Source: Caballeronia sp. BR00000012568055 | GTDB lineage: Bacteria; Pseudomonadota; Gammaproteobacteria; Burkholderiales; Burkholderiaceae | Assembly: GCF_029439455.1 (NCBI RefSeq) | Contig: NZ_JAQFVG010000154.1 | Span: 1,394-65,393, forward strand | DNA length: 64,000 bases | Direction: 5' to 3' | Shown: positions 46,779 to 56,601 of the stretch, piece after piece | How the letters are laid out: each line of letters begins with the position of its first letter | How positions within the stretch are numbered: position 1 is the stretch's first letter | The notes under the pieces: generated by a model | What the model was told of the DNA's origin: nothing | The model's database searches: none | Seen by the model: only the letters and a program-made list of their open reading frames with translations | Program-made: the position numbers and the translations under genes

Positions 46779-46915
46779 ATTTCGGGCTGACGGGCGGGAA
46801 CAAGGGGACGTCGGGTCAAACCGGCGTCTGAAGCAAACCCATCCTCTACCGGGGCCTTTTTCAAACGCGCAAGCGTAGGCACACAACTCCGGCAAGATGG
46901 CACAAGGAGTCAGTA

Positions 46916-47302
46916 ATGAATCTGATTGAACAACTCGAGAAGGAAGAGATCGCTCGCGTTCTCGGCGAAAAGTCCATCCCCGATTTCGCACCGGGCGATA
47001 CGGTCGTCGTCAACGTGAACGTGGTCGAAGGTACGCGTAAGCGTGTCCAGGCTTACGAAGGCGTCGTGATTGCCAAGCGCAATCGCGGTCTGAACTCGAA
47101 CTTCATCGTCCGCAAGATTTCGTCGGGCGAAGGCGTCGAGCGTACGTTCCAGACGTACTCGCCGCTGCTGGCAAGCATCGTCGTGAAGCGCCGCGGTGAC
47201 GTTCGTCGCGCGAAGCTCTACTACCTGCGCGAGCGTTCGGGCAAGTCGGCACGTATCAAGGAAAAGCTGGTGTTCAAGGGCAAGGCTGCTTCCGCCGAGT
47301 AA
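46916..47302 (+). CDS. rplS: 50S ribosomal protein L19
   Basis: 128 residues with [33 protein letters not shown] and [36 protein letters not shown]. Last gene of the operon; a strong terminator follows 22 bases after the stop. Confidence 0.98.
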   Translation: MNLIEQLEKEEIARVLGEKSIPDFAPGDTVVVNVNVVEGTRKRVQAYEGVVIAKRNRGLNSNFIVRKISSGEGVERTFQTYSPLLASIVVKRRGDVRRAKLYYLRERSGKSARIKEKLVFKGKAASAE

Positions 47303-47323
47303 GTTTCAGGTTGTCGCTGGTCG

Positions 47324-47352
47324 AAAAAAGCACCCCACGTGGGTGCTTTTTT
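47324..47352 (+). terminator. Rho-independent terminator after rplS
   Basis: AAAAAAGCACCC and GGGTGCTTTTTT pair around CACGT. It closes the rpsP-rplS operon and rules out the ATG at 47339 as the start of the next gene. Confidence 0.93.
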
Positions 47353-47398
47353 CTTTGGTGTGTTCAAATTGAGACTTCGACAGCCACGCATCGCCACC

Positions 47399-48100
47399 GT
47401 GTCCACTGGCAAGACCTCGACCCCGCGCATTCTCGAACCCGAAAAGATGCCCGTCTTCGCCACCGGCGAAGCGCTTCCGCCCATCGCGCCCGAGCGACTC
47501 ACGCCCGAAGGTCTGCGCGCGCGTTTCGGGATGAATCTCGATTGGAAGCAGGAAGAACGCGAGCAGCGTATCAAGGCGATCGGCGGCGATCCGCGTGTCG
47601 CATCGGTGCTAGTGGCGCTGGTGCTGCGCGAAGGCGGCTTGACCGTGCTGCTGACTCAACGCGCCGACCATCTTTCCGATCATGCGGGACAAATCAGCTC
47701 CCCCGGCGGACGCCGCGAACCCGAAGACGCTGATGCTGCCGCCACCGCCTTGCGCGAAGCCCGCGAAGAAGTCAGCCTCGACGAGAAACATTGCGAAGTG
47801 ATCGGCTCGTTGCCGGAGTATCTGACGGGCACGGGATTTCGTGTCACGCCGGTCGTCGCGCTGGTGTATCCGCCATTCGAATTGAAAGCCGATACCTGCG
47901 AAGTCGCCGATATCTTCGAAGTCCCGCTCGCCTGGCTGATGAATCCGGCTAATCACGAAGTGCGCATCTTCCGCTGGGAAGGCGGCGAACGTCGTTTTTT
48001 TGCCATGCCGTATTTGCCCGCCGAAAACATGGCGCCGTATTTCATCTGGGGCGCAACGGCCGGCATGTTGCGCAATTTCTATCGCTTCCTCGCGGCTTGA
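47399..48100 (+). CDS. NUDIX hydrolase, CoA pyrophosphatase type
   Basis: A 233-residue protein with a Nudix domain of the CoA-diphosphatase (NudL/YeaB) kind: LTQRADHLSDHAGQISSPGGRREPEDADAAATALREAREEVSL holds the box and the upstream HAGQISFPGG-like CoA motif (here SSPGG). It probably splits CoA into phosphopantetheine and 3',5'-ADP. The start is uncertain: GTG 47399 and ATG 47447 are both possible; an ATG at 47339 lies in the rplS terminator. Confidence 0.85.
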   Translation: MSTGKTSTPRILEPEKMPVFATGEALPPIAPERLTPEGLRARFGMNLDWKQEEREQRIKAIGGDPRVASVLVALVLREGGLTVLLTQRADHLSDHAGQISSPGGRREPEDADAAATALREAREEVSLDEKHCEVIGSLPEYLTGTGFRVTPVVALVYPPFELKADTCEVADIFEVPLAWLMNPANHEVRIFRWEGGERRFFAMPYLPAENMAPYFIWGATAGMLRNFYRFLAA

Positions 48101-48225
48101 GCCGGCGTGCGCGGAAAGTGCGCACGGGAGCCATCGCACGCGCGATTACTCGGCGCGCTAAACCCATCGGGCGCTGTGATATCGTTACGCGAAACTCGAA
48201 CTAATCGGACTGTTTCGGCCTTCGC

Positions 48226-49164
48226 ATGACTTTTTTCTCCGTATTGCTGGCTCTCATCATCGAACAAGTGCGCGCGCTTTCGCCGCACAATCCGGTATCG
48301 GCGCTGCTTCGTTATCATGCGGAATCCACTGCCCACGGGTTCGATGCGGGCAAGGAAAAGCACGGTCTCATCGCATGGCTGGTGGTCGTGTTGCCGTGGA
48401 CGCTGGTGGTCGGGCTGATCTATTACGTGTTGTATCGCATCAACTTCGTTCTGGCGTTTTTGTGGAACGTGGTGATCGTGTACTTCACGCTCGGTTTCCG
48501 CCAATTCAGCCACTATTTCACCGATATCCACCTCGCGCTGAATAACGACGACGTGCCGCGCGCGCGCGAAATCCTCGCCGAATGGACGAATATCGACACC
48601 GTCGATATGCCCGTCAGCGAGATCGTGCGGCAGACGCTGGTGCATGCGGTGGTGGCGTCGCATCGGCATGTATTCGGCGTGTTCTTCTGGTTTTTGATTC
48701 CAATCGGACCGGCCGGTGCGGTGTTCTATCGCATTGCCGAATATCTGGCGCGTGCGTGGTCGGAGCCGAATCCGGAGCGCACGGCGGCGTTTTCCACCTT
48801 CGCTCAGCGCGCATTCTTCGTGATCGATTGGGTGCCGACGCGTCTGACATCGCTAGGTTTTGCGATCGTCGGCAATTTCGAGGATGCGATCTACGCGTGG
48901 CGCAATCACGCGCGCCAATGGCCGGATGCGAACGATGGCGTATTGCTGGCCGCCGGCAGCGGCGCGCTTGGCGCACGTCTCGCGGGTCCGCTGGCAGAAC
49001 CGCTGAGCGTCGAAGCGCTCGCCGTGGGCGATGCCAGTCCGTTGCCCGTCGGTGACGATTGCACGCCGCGTACCTTGCAATCGGCGGTCGGGTTGGTGTG
49101 GCGCGCGGTGATCCTGTGGATGCTGCTGTTGCTGATGCTCACCATCGCGGTGTGGTTAGCCTAG
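48226..49164 (+). CDS. CobD/CbiB-family membrane protein
   Basis: 312 residues with four or five membrane spans (about 45-65, 70-92, 150-172, 292-310), and the N-terminal MTFFSVLLALIIEQVRAL and EWTNIDTVDMPVSEIVRQTLVHAVVASHRHVFGVFFWFL typical of the CobD/CbiB-AmpE group. No other cobalamin genes lie nearby, so a cobalamin role is doubtful; the family is often annotated only by similarity. The end overlaps the convergent zinc-ribbon gene by 4 bases. Confidence 0.75.
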   Translation: MTFFSVLLALIIEQVRALSPHNPVSALLRYHAESTAHGFDAGKEKHGLIAWLVVVLPWTLVVGLIYYVLYRINFVLAFLWNVVIVYFTLGFRQFSHYFTDIHLALNNDDVPRAREILAEWTNIDTVDMPVSEIVRQTLVHAVVASHRHVFGVFFWFLIPIGPAGAVFYRIAEYLARAWSEPNPERTAAFSTFAQRAFFVIDWVPTRLTSLGFAIVGNFEDAIYAWRNHARQWPDANDGVLLAAGSGALGARLAGPLAEPLSVEALAVGDASPLPVGDDCTPRTLQSAVGLVWRAVILWMLLLLMLTIAVWLA

Positions 49165-49484
49165 TCGTCCAGCGGATCACGCGCCGTTCCACAGTTCCAG
49201 CACACGGTGAATTGCGCTTCCAGCGATTCACCGCACTTCTTGCATCTCCACGGCCGGGCATTCGCGTCCGGTCCGTTCCTCGCACGATCCAATAGCCGCA
49301 GCGCCAGCGCCTCGTCGCGATCATCGACGATCCAGATTTCGGGCGCGCATTGATCGGCCGGAATCTCTCCCATCGCGCCATTTAGATAGCGGTTGTGCAA
49401 CTCGCACGGCACGCCCGCGGTCGCCAGCACATTGACCCAGTGCTGCGCGATGATCACGTTCGGCGCGCGCGTCAGGCGTTTCAT
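49161..49484 (-). CDS. DUF2007-like protein with zinc ribbon
   Basis: 107 residues. The N-terminal half ([41 protein letters not shown]) fits the small alpha/beta DUF2007 'signal transducing' fold, and the C-terminal [20 protein letters not shown] is a four-Cys zinc ribbon. Function unknown. It starts 4 bases inside the end of rsgA and is probably co-translated with it. Confidence 0.75.
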   Translation of the reverse strand: MKRLTRAPNVIIAQHWVNVLATAGVPCELHNRYLNGAMGEIPADQCAPEIWIVDDRDEALALRLLDRARNGPDANARPWRCKKCGESLEAQFTVCWNCGTARDPLDD

Positions 49485-50407
49485 CGAACGATCTGGCTGG
49501 CTTCGTGGACCAGTTGCGCGTAGAGCGCGTGGCGTTCCGGGCGAATCGCGCCGGCTTCGACGGCTTCCAGAACCGCGCAGCCGGGTTCTTGCAGATGATG
49601 GCAGTTGTAGAAGCGGCAGTGCCCGAGAAACGGCCTGAAGTCAGCGAAAGCGCGTTCCAGTTGGCCTTCGGTCAGATGATGCAGGCCAAATTCCTGAAAG
49701 CCGGGTGAGTCGATCAGCGAGCCGCCCGCGGGCAAATGATAGAGACGCGTGAACGTCGTCGTATGGCGGCCGGAATTGAGCGCGGTTGAGATTTCGCGCG
49801 TGGCGGCATCCGCGTCGGGGACGAGGATATTGACCAGCGTCGATTTACCCATGCCGGACTGGCCGAGCAGAATGGTCGAGCGATCTTTGAGTAAGGCATC
49901 GAGTTGCGGATGCACGTCGCCGGGCTGCATTTTCGCGGACAGTTCGATCACCGTGTACCCAAGCGCGCGATACGACGCCAGCCGTTCACGCGCCAGCGGC
50001 AACGCGCTTTCCACATCGATCTTGTTGAGCACGATCAGCGGTTCCAGCCCATGCGCTTCCGCCGCGATCAGCGCGCGCCCGAGCAGGTCTTCGCTGAAAT
50101 GCGGCTCGGTGGCGAGCACGATCAGCAATTGATCGAGATTCGCCGCAAAGAGCTTCGACTTAAACTGATCCGAGCGATACAGCAAATTCCGCCGCTCGCC
50201 GATCTCCACAATCACGCCTTGATCCGCCGACTGCTGCTCATAGCCGATACGATCGCCCACGGCCACATCGCTTTTTTTACCGCGCGGGAAGCATTGCAGC
50301 ATCGGCGAGCCGTCGTCGGGCGCGACCAGATAGTGACGCCCGTGCGCGGCGATGACCGTGCCCGCCAGCCGCTCGCCGCATTTATTCGAAGCTGCGCGCT
50401 GCGTCAT
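49481..50407 (-). CDS. rsgA: Small ribosomal subunit biogenesis GTPase RsgA
   Basis: A circularly permuted GTPase that checks late 30S assembly. 308 residues: N-terminal OB domain (15-75), G4 NKID, then G1 GQSGMGKST and G3 DSPG in the permuted order, and a C-terminal zinc knuckle [14 protein letters not shown]. Overlaps the upstream M48 protease gene by 4 bases. Confidence 0.96.
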   Translation of the reverse strand: MTQRAASNKCGERLAGTVIAAHGRHYLVAPDDGSPMLQCFPRGKKSDVAVGDRIGYEQQSADQGVIVEIGERRNLLYRSDQFKSKLFAANLDQLLIVLATEPHFSEDLLGRALIAAEAHGLEPLIVLNKIDVESALPLARERLASYRALGYTVIELSAKMQPGDVHPQLDALLKDRSTILLGQSGMGKSTLVNILVPDADAATREISTALNSGRHTTTFTRLYHLPAGGSLIDSPGFQEFGLHHLTEGQLERAFADFRPFLGHCRFYNCHHLQEPGCAVLEAVEAGAIRPERHALYAQLVHEASQIVR

Positions 50408-51672
50408 GCGGCGTGCTGCATCAATCGATCGATGCGTTGTGAAGCGGGCGGATGCGAGTAGTAAAACGCCGTGTAGATAGGATCGGGCGTGAGCGTCGAC
50501 GCGTTGTCTTCGTACAGCTTCACGAGCGCGTTGACGAGGTCCTTCGGATCGGTCTGACTCGCGGCGAACGCGTCCGCTTCGAATTCGTTTTTACGCGATG
50601 TCAGGCTGCCCAGCGGCGTCACGAAGAACATGAACACGGGCAGCACGAGCATGAACAGCACGAGCGCCAGCCCGTTATTGCCACCGACCAGCGATGGCCG
50701 CACGCCGAGTCCTTCGTAAAACCACACGGTCTGCACCAGCCAGCCGAGCAGCGCCAGCATGGCGAGACTGATACCGAACATGACGATCATCAGCTTCAAA
50801 ACGTGACGGCGTTTGAAGTGGCCGAGTTCATGCGCAAGCACGGCTTCGATTTCGCTGCCCGAGAGACGCGCAAGCAAGGTATCGAAGAAAACGATGCGCT
50901 TGGCCGCGCCGAAGCCCGTGAAATACGCGTTGCCATGCGCCGAACGGCGGCTGCCGTCCATCACAAACAAACCCTTGGCGGCGAAACCGGTGCGCGACAT
51001 CAGATTCGTGATGCGCGCGACGAGCGCTTCGTCCTTCAGCGGCTCGAACTTGTTGAAAAGCGGCGCGATGAAGGTCGGGTAAATGATCATCGCGAGCAGT
51101 TGGAACGCGACCCAGACCATCCATGTCCACAGCCACCAATACGTGCCGGCGCGATCCATCAGCCAGATCGTGAGCAGCAACAAGGGCGCGCCGATAATTA
51201 CGCCCAGCACCACGCCCTTGATCAAATCGATGAAAAACAGCTTCTTCGACATACGGTTGAAGCCGAACTTCTCTTCGATCACGAAATGGCGGATGTAATC
51301 GAACGGCAGGTCGATGAGACTCGTGATCGCGACGACCGCCGCCACCAGCGCAATCTGCCCGACGTAACCGCGCCCGAGCGCGCCGGAAATGGCGATATCG
51401 AGCGCCTGCACGCCGCCGAGCAGCGTCAGCGCGACCAGCACGATGGCGCTCGTGACCACTTCGATCATGGTGAGGCGCGTGCGCTCGACGGTGTAATCCG
51501 CTGCCCGTTGATGCGCGGTGAGCGGAATCGTGCCGCTGAATTGCGCGGGCACGCCATCGCGATGCGCGGCGACGTAGCGAATCTGGCGCGAGGCGAGCCA
51601 AAGCTTGGTTGCAACCATGCCGATCAGGGCGATGACGAAGATCGTCGAGAAGGCGAGTGTGATGTTGGTCAT
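50404..51672 (-). CDS. M48-family integral membrane metalloprotease (Ste24-like)
   Basis: 422 residues with about six membrane spans and the zinc motif HELGH at residues 281-285 ([13 protein letters not shown]), plus [17 protein letters not shown] ahead of it as in CAAX-protease-type M48 enzymes. It probably degrades or trims membrane proteins; the substrate is unknown. It begins the operon M48-rsgA-zinc ribbon. orn is divergent. Confidence 0.92.
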   Translation of the reverse strand: MTNITLAFSTIFVIALIGMVATKLWLASRQIRYVAAHRDGVPAQFSGTIPLTAHQRAADYTVERTRLTMIEVVTSAIVLVALTLLGGVQALDIAISGALGRGYVGQIALVAAVVAITSLIDLPFDYIRHFVIEEKFGFNRMSKKLFFIDLIKGVVLGVIIGAPLLLLTIWLMDRAGTYWWLWTWMVWVAFQLLAMIIYPTFIAPLFNKFEPLKDEALVARITNLMSRTGFAAKGLFVMDGSRRSAHGNAYFTGFGAAKRIVFFDTLLARLSGSEIEAVLAHELGHFKRRHVLKLMIVMFGISLAMLALLGWLVQTVWFYEGLGVRPSLVGGNNGLALVLFMLVLPVFMFFVTPLGSLTSRKNEFEADAFAASQTDPKDLVNALVKLYEDNASTLTPDPIYTAFYYSHPPASQRIDRLMQHAA

Positions 51673-51793
51673 CCGGGAATTCCGATTGAACTATGCGAGA
51701 ATTATAGGTTCTAGGCCGTATCGGCGCTGTCAGATACTGCAAAAGCGCCTGCAATTACGGCGTTAGCGGTTTCCCTTCCACATCAGGCATCCC

Positions 51794-52381
51794 ATGACCG
51801 ACATTTCCACTTCGACCGATACCGCTTTGGTGCGCAGCGACATGAATCTCGTGTGGCTCGACATGGAGATGACCGGGCTCGATCCGGAAAACGACCGCAT
51901 TATTGAAATTGCGGTGGTGGTGACGAATTCCACGCTCGACAAGCTGGTGGAAGGACCGGTGTTCGCGATCCATCAATCGGAAGAAGCGCTCGGCCGCATG
52001 GACGAGTGGAATCGCAATACGCACGGCCGCTCGGGGCTGACGGAACGCGTGAAGGCATCGACGGTGGATGAAGCGGAAGCCACGCGGCAAATCCGCGATT
52101 TTCTGGGTCAGTACGTGCCGCCGGGCAAATCGCCGATGTGCGGCAATTCCATTTGCCAGGATCGCCGTTTCATGGCGCGCTGGATGCCGGAACTGGAAAC
52201 CTTCTTCCACTACCGCAATCTCGATGTCAGCACGCTGAAGGAGTTGTGCCGCCGCTGGCAGCCCGCCATCTACAAAGGCTTCCAGAAGCGCGCGATGCAC
52301 ACCGCGCTTGCCGATATCCACGAGTCGATCGACGAACTCAAGTACTACCGCGAGCACTTCCTGATTCCGTCGGCTTCCTAG
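51794..52381 (+). CDS. orn: Oligoribonuclease
   Basis: Degrades 2-5 nt RNAs and pGpG, so it links RNA decay and c-di-GMP turnover. 195 residues, DEDDh exonuclease: [27 protein letters not shown] (Asp and Glu), [11 protein letters not shown] and the catalytic [20 protein letters not shown]. It overlaps the convergent mog gene by 4 bases. Confidence 0.97.
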   Translation: MTDISTSTDTALVRSDMNLVWLDMEMTGLDPENDRIIEIAVVVTNSTLDKLVEGPVFAIHQSEEALGRMDEWNRNTHGRSGLTERVKASTVDEAEATRQIRDFLGQYVPPGKSPMCGNSICQDRRFMARWMPELETFFHYRNLDVSTLKELCRRWQPAIYKGFQKRAMHTALADIHESIDELKYYREHFLIPSAS

Positions 52382-52986
52382 TTTTTCGCGGGGCGGATCG
52401 CGCTCTTGGGACGGAACGCAGCAACGACTTCCGGCCGCGTTTCGATATACGGTCCGCCAATCAAATCGATGCAATACGGCACCGCCGCGAAAATGCCCGG
52501 CACTTTCGGCTTGCCGTCGGCATCTTTCAGGCCTTCGAGCGTTTCGCGGATTGACTTCGGCTGACCCGGCAGATTGATGATGAGCGCCGCGTGCGCGGGC
52601 GTTTCGCGGATCACCGCGACTTGCCGCGACAGAATGGCCGTCGGCACGAAATTCAGGCTGATCTGGCGCATTTGCTCGCCGAAACCAGGCATCGGCTTGG
52701 TGGCGACGGCGAGTGTGGCTTCGGGCGTGACATCGCGGCGCGCGGGGCCGGTGCCACCAGTCGTGAGGACCAGATCGCAGCCGCAGGTATCGACCAGTTC
52801 GATAAGCGTCGCGGAAATGGTGGCGGCGTCGTCCTGGATCAGGCGCGTTTCGGCGCGCCAGGGCGTCGTCAGCGCGTTGCCGAGCCACTCCTGAAGCGAC
52901 GGCACGCCTTTGTCTTCATAGACGCCTTGCGAGGCGCGGTCGCTGATCGAGACGAGTCCAACGATCAACTCATTCCGTGTCGTCAT
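52378..52986 (-). CDS. mog: Molybdopterin adenylyltransferase
   Basis: Adenylates molybdopterin before molybdenum insertion. 202 residues: [29 protein letters not shown], then [17 protein letters not shown], the MoaB/Mog signature. I chose the ATG at 52986 (MTTRNEL), inside the last codons of yjgA, so the two overlap by 17 bases. The frame is open to 53112, but that part is not Mog-like. Confidence 0.95.
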   Translation of the reverse strand: MTTRNELIVGLVSISDRASQGVYEDKGVPSLQEWLGNALTTPWRAETRLIQDDAATISATLIELVDTCGCDLVLTTGGTGPARRDVTPEATLAVATKPMPGFGEQMRQISLNFVPTAILSRQVAVIRETPAHAALIINLPGQPKSIRETLEGLKDADGKPKVPGIFAAVPYCIDLIGGPYIETRPEVVAAFRPKSAIRPAKN

Positions 52987-53572
52987 CGCGTTCTTCCTGA
53001 TCGTGGTCGTCTTCGGCGTCGTCGGTTTCCGCGCCCGCCGCGTTCTTGATCCACTGGAACAGCTCGCGGTAATAGCGCGGCGGTTTCTGCTGCTCACGTT
53101 CCTTGCGCGCATTGCGGATCAGCGTGCGGCCCTCCTGCACGTCCACGCCCGGATGCTGACGCAGAAATTCGGTGAGCGCGTCGTCGCTGGCGAGCAGTTG
53201 TTCGCGCGTGCGCTCGATCCAGTGCATGCGCGCGGTTTCGGCCTTGTTCACGCCACGATACGTGTCCAGCGCGGTACGCAGCGCGGCGACTTCTTCGTCC
53301 AGCAGCGAGCGCATGACCTTGCCGACATACTGCAATTGACGGCGCTTGCCTTCGTGATCGGTGATACGGCGCGCCTCGCGCACGGCTTCGTCGAGCGCTT
53401 CGGGCATGGGCATGCGCTTGAGCGCGTCTTTCGGCAGGTCGATGAGATCCTGTCCCAGTTCCTGCAGCGCGTGCATTTCACGCTTGAGCTGCGATTTGCT
53501 GGGACGGTCGTAGCCGTTGTCGTCGGCTTCGTCGCCGGCGTCGATGGGTTGAATGCGGGTTTTACGGTTCAT
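52970..53572 (-). CDS. yjgA: Ribosome-associated protein YjgA (DarP family)
   Basis: 200 residues of the DUF615 family, which helps assemble the 50S subunit: [36 protein letters not shown] and [19 protein letters not shown]. The ends are acidic ([23 protein letters not shown]). Divergent from pmbA, and pmbA/tldE next to yjgA is a common arrangement. Confidence 0.94.
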   Translation of the reverse strand: MNRKTRIQPIDAGDEADDNGYDRPSKSQLKREMHALQELGQDLIDLPKDALKRMPMPEALDEAVREARRITDHEGKRRQLQYVGKVMRSLLDEEVAALRTALDTYRGVNKAETARMHWIERTREQLLASDDALTEFLRQHPGVDVQEGRTLIRNARKEREQQKPPRYYRELFQWIKNAAGAETDDAEDDHDQEERDDDTE

Positions 53573-53745
53573 GGCGATATTGTAGCTTGCGGGTTTGCGC
53601 TACATCTTCCATACGCGCGATCCGGGCCAATGCGGCGAGTGCACAAGCGCGCTCCTTGCTATGATCGCGTGATGGGTCGAAGGACCGCAATGCACAACTC
53701 GCGCGGGCGCGCATTCATCGCCCGACTTCCAGAGGCAACGACAAA

Positions 53746-55116
53746 ATGGCAGCAGACATGGACGTCAAGCAACGATTCTTTCCGCATACGCAAGACGAAC
53801 TGAAGGAGATCGCTTCCGACATCCTGCGCTACGCGAAGGAACTCGGCGCAAGCGACGCCGCCACCGAAATTTCCGAAGGCGATGGCCTGTCGGTCAGCGT
53901 GCGGCGCGGCGAAGTCGAGACGATCGAGCACAACCGCGACAAGATGGTCGGCGTGACGGTGTTCATCGGCAAGAAGCGCGGCAATGCGAGCACGGCTGAC
54001 TTCACCCGCGATGCACTGCGCGATACGGTCGCGGCCGCGTACAACATCGCGCGCTTCACGGCGGAAGACAGCGCGGCGGGTCTGGCGGAAGAGGATCTAC
54101 TGGAGAAGGCGCCGCAGGACCTCGATCTCTACCATCCGTGGGAACTCGACGCGGAAGAAGCCGCCGATATCGCGCGCCGCGCCGAAGCCGCCGCCTTCGA
54201 TGTCGATAAGCGCATCACCAATTCGGAAGGCGCGAGCGTGTCCGCGCAGCACTCGCAGTTCGTGCTGGCCACGTCGCGCGGCTTCATGGCGGGTTATCCG
54301 TATTCGCGGCATTACATCGCGTGCGCGCCGATCGCGCAAAATGGCCGCGATATGCAGCGCGATGACTGGTACACGTCGCGCCGCAGCGCAGGCGAACTGG
54401 CCGATCCCGAAGCCGTTGGCCGATACGCCGCGCAACGCGCGCTCGCGCGTCTCGGCGCACGCAGCCTCGACACGCGCAAGTGTCGCGTGCTGTTCGAAGC
54501 GCCGCTGGCCGCAGGCATCCTCGGCGCGTTCGTGCAATCGGTGAGCGGCGGCGCGCTGTATCGGAAGACCACGTTTCTGGTCGATAGCCTCGGCAAGCCG
54601 GTGTTCGCGCCGCATATTCAGGTCGTCGAAGATCCGCATGTGAAGAGCGGCATGGGCAGCGCGCCGTTCGACGAAGAAGGCGTGCGTACGCAGCGTCGCA
54701 ATGTGGTCGAAGACGGCGTGGTGCAGGGCTATTTCCTGTCAACGTATTCGGCGCGCAAGCTCGGTATGAAGACCACCGGCAACGCGGGCGGATCGCACAA
54801 TCTGACGCTGACAAGCTCGCATACGAAGGCCGAAGACGACTTCGAGGCGATGCTCAAGAAACTCGATACGGGCCTCTTGCTTACCGAATTGATGGGTCAG
54901 GGCGTGAACTACGTGACCGGCGATTATTCGCGCGGCGCGTCGGGTTTTTGGGTCGAGAACGGCAAGATTCAGCATGCCGTGGAGGAAATCACCGTGGCGA
55001 GCACGCTGCAGGAGATGTTCCGCCATATCGAGGCGATCGGCGCGGACACGGTCGTGCGCGGTACGAAGGAACTCGGTTCGGTGCTGATCGAGCGTATGAC
55101 GATCGCGGGTCAGTAA
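53746..55116 (+). CDS. pmbA: Metalloprotease subunit PmbA/TldE
   Basis: Partner of TldD in a heterodimeric protease that trims modified peptides and CcdA-type antitoxins. 456 residues: ASDAATEISEGDGLSVSVRRGEVETIEHNRDK and the C-terminal YVTGDYSRGASGFWVENGKIQHAVEEITVA. TldD is not in the window. Terminated by a shared hairpin. Confidence 0.95.
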   Translation: MAADMDVKQRFFPHTQDELKEIASDILRYAKELGASDAATEISEGDGLSVSVRRGEVETIEHNRDKMVGVTVFIGKKRGNASTADFTRDALRDTVAAAYNIARFTAEDSAAGLAEEDLLEKAPQDLDLYHPWELDAEEAADIARRAEAAAFDVDKRITNSEGASVSAQHSQFVLATSRGFMAGYPYSRHYIACAPIAQNGRDMQRDDWYTSRRSAGELADPEAVGRYAAQRALARLGARSLDTRKCRVLFEAPLAAGILGAFVQSVSGGALYRKTTFLVDSLGKPVFAPHIQVVEDPHVKSGMGSAPFDEEGVRTQRRNVVEDGVVQGYFLSTYSARKLGMKTTGNAGGSHNLTLTSSHTKAEDDFEAMLKKLDTGLLLTELMGQGVNYVTGDYSRGASGFWVENGKIQHAVEEITVASTLQEMFRHIEAIGADTVVRGTKELGSVLIERMTIAGQ

Positions 55117-55135
55117 GACCCAGCCGTCGCAAAGC

Positions 55136-55164
55136 AAAAAGGCTCCGGATTTTCGGAGCCTTTT
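55136..55164. terminator. Bidirectional terminator between pmbA and folA
   Basis: AAAAAGGCTCCG and CGGAGCCTTTT pair around GATTTT. Both strands end in T-rich runs, serving the convergent genes. Confidence 0.9.
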
Positions 55165-55170
55165 GCGTTT

Positions 55171-55668
55171 TTACTCTGCCGATGCAATGCGCTCGTAGGA
55201 CACGAACGCAAACGCAAAATCATTCGGCGCTTTTGCTTGATGCGCCTCGCGCGATACTTCGCGCCACAACTCCGGATCAGGCGCGGGGAAGTGCGTGTCG
55301 CCTTCGAAATCGGCATCGATCTCGGTGATGATGAGCTTGTCGGCGCGCGCGATGGCATCGGCATAAAGCTGTGCGCCGCCGATAAGAAACGCTTCCGTAT
55401 CGGGCGACAGCTTCAGCGCGTCTTCCACGCTCGTGACGACGTCGCAGCCTTCATAGCGCCGCGAAGCATCGCGAGACACCACGATATTGCGCCGCCCCGG
55501 CAGCGGCCGTCCGATCGACTCATGCGTCTTGCGGCCCATGATGATGGATGCGCCCATCGTCGTGCGCTTGAAGAACGCGAGGTCTTCGGGCAGTCGCCAG
55601 GGAAGTTGGTTGTCGCGGCCGATCACGCCATTGCGCGCACGGGCGACGATCAGTGTCAGCGTCGTCAT
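55171..55668 (-). CDS. folA: Dihydrofolate reductase
   Basis: Reduces dihydrofolate; works with thyA 2.5 kb away in thymidylate synthesis. 165 residues: [48 protein letters not shown] (active site; Asp29 or Glu-type acid in LPEDL), and [10 protein letters not shown]-like [13 protein letters not shown] for NADPH. Stands alone apart from the small gene upstream. Confidence 0.96.
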   Translation of the reverse strand: MTTLTLIVARARNGVIGRDNQLPWRLPEDLAFFKRTTMGASIIMGRKTHESIGRPLPGRRNIVVSRDASRRYEGCDVVTSVEDALKLSPDTEAFLIGGAQLYADAIARADKLIITEIDADFEGDTHFPAPDPELWREVSREAHQAKAPNDFAFAFVSYERIASAE

Positions 55669-55740
55669 TCGGTTCCGGAATCGGTGCGAAGCCGCGCTGA
55701 TTGCGCAGCAGAGCCCACGATTCTAACCGACGTGGTTCGC

Positions 55741-55965
55741 TTATTCGGCGTCGTCGTCGAGTGGATCGCGGACCGTACGCGGTCCTTCGTCCCATAGCGT
55801 GACATTGCGCGCCATGACCGATCCATACGCTGTTCGGGACGATCCGCCGTCGCGGATGTCGAGCATGATCTGCGATTGTGTCCAGGACAACTCGCCCCGT
55901 TCCTTGCCATCGACCGGCTGGACGGTATTGAAATCATCGCGCGGTAAGAAGCTATCGAGAGCCAT
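55741..55965 (-). CDS. Hypothetical 74-residue protein upstream of folA
   Basis: A short acidic protein (MALDSFLPRDDF..., ending DPLDDDAE) with no signal or membrane span. I chose the ATG at 55965; another at 55983 adds six residues. It is not a family I can name. It is in line with folA, 72 bases before it, and may share its transcript. Confidence 0.5.
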   Translation of the reverse strand: MALDSFLPRDDFNTVQPVDGKERGELSWTQSQIMLDIRDGGSSRTAYGSVMARNVTLWDEGPRTVRDPLDDDAE

Positions 55966-56601
55966 CTGACGACAATATCCCAAGGTAACTATTCCCGAAT
56001 TAAATATTCCGGGAATAAAGGATTCACTCGGCCGGTATTAGCGATTGATATGACCGAAAGGCTGAAACACGGTAAAACGCGCGTTCGATATAAGCCATTT
56101 TTGCCAGTTTGCGCAAGACGCGAAAAGCGATTCGCGTGCCAGACATTGCGGGCCTTGGCTACACGGGCGTTTCGGCAAAATCTGCAGGCTGAAAAAACAG
56201 GAAAACGTTTCACGTCTGAAACATTGAGGCAGAAAAACAAGATTTTCTTGAGAAACAGGTATAAGCTTTTGTCTTATTAAAAGTTGCGGTAAGGGTTTTT
56301 AAAAAGTGTGAGAAATTCTTTCTGTGCGGGCCTGTGGCAGTTTTTGTCGCTAATCTGAAGCCTAGTATCGATATTTGTTTGCGGGGTTTCTGGTTTATAG
56401 TAGTGTCTCAAAAACGGCGCAGAATCAGACAAAAAGGAATTCGCGACAGAGGAGACGGGGGTGAGAGACGCCGTGTCCTCGGGGCCACCTGGACATGCAT
56501 GACCACTCGTCACGACGCGCGAGGGCATCGTCGTTTGCATGCAGCATAGCGCCTGAACCACGCGACCTTTTTCAACGAACGTTGAACCAAGGATCTGAAT
56601 A
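55966..56601. other. AT-rich intergenic region upstream of the sigma-54 activator gene
   Basis: About 630 bases, markedly lower in GC than the core genes around it. No gene is supported (short frames at 55989-56240 and 56277-56627 lack ribosome sites and family features). It holds the palindrome at 56207-56222 and long A/T runs. It looks like an extended regulatory region. Confidence 0.5.
56207..56222. promoter_or_regulatory. Perfect inverted repeat GTTTCA-N4-TGAAAC, candidate operator
   Basis: Two 6-base half-sites in perfect symmetry around CGTC, about 380 bases upstream of the activator gene. A further half-like word CTGAAACA lies near 56060. This could be the binding site of the encoded activator or of another dimeric regulator. 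Confidence 0.45.

Noticed and set aside
47339-47398. ATG at 47339 as start of the NUDIX gene
   Set aside because: It lies inside the hairpin of the rplS terminator and would give an unlike Phe-rich N-terminus.
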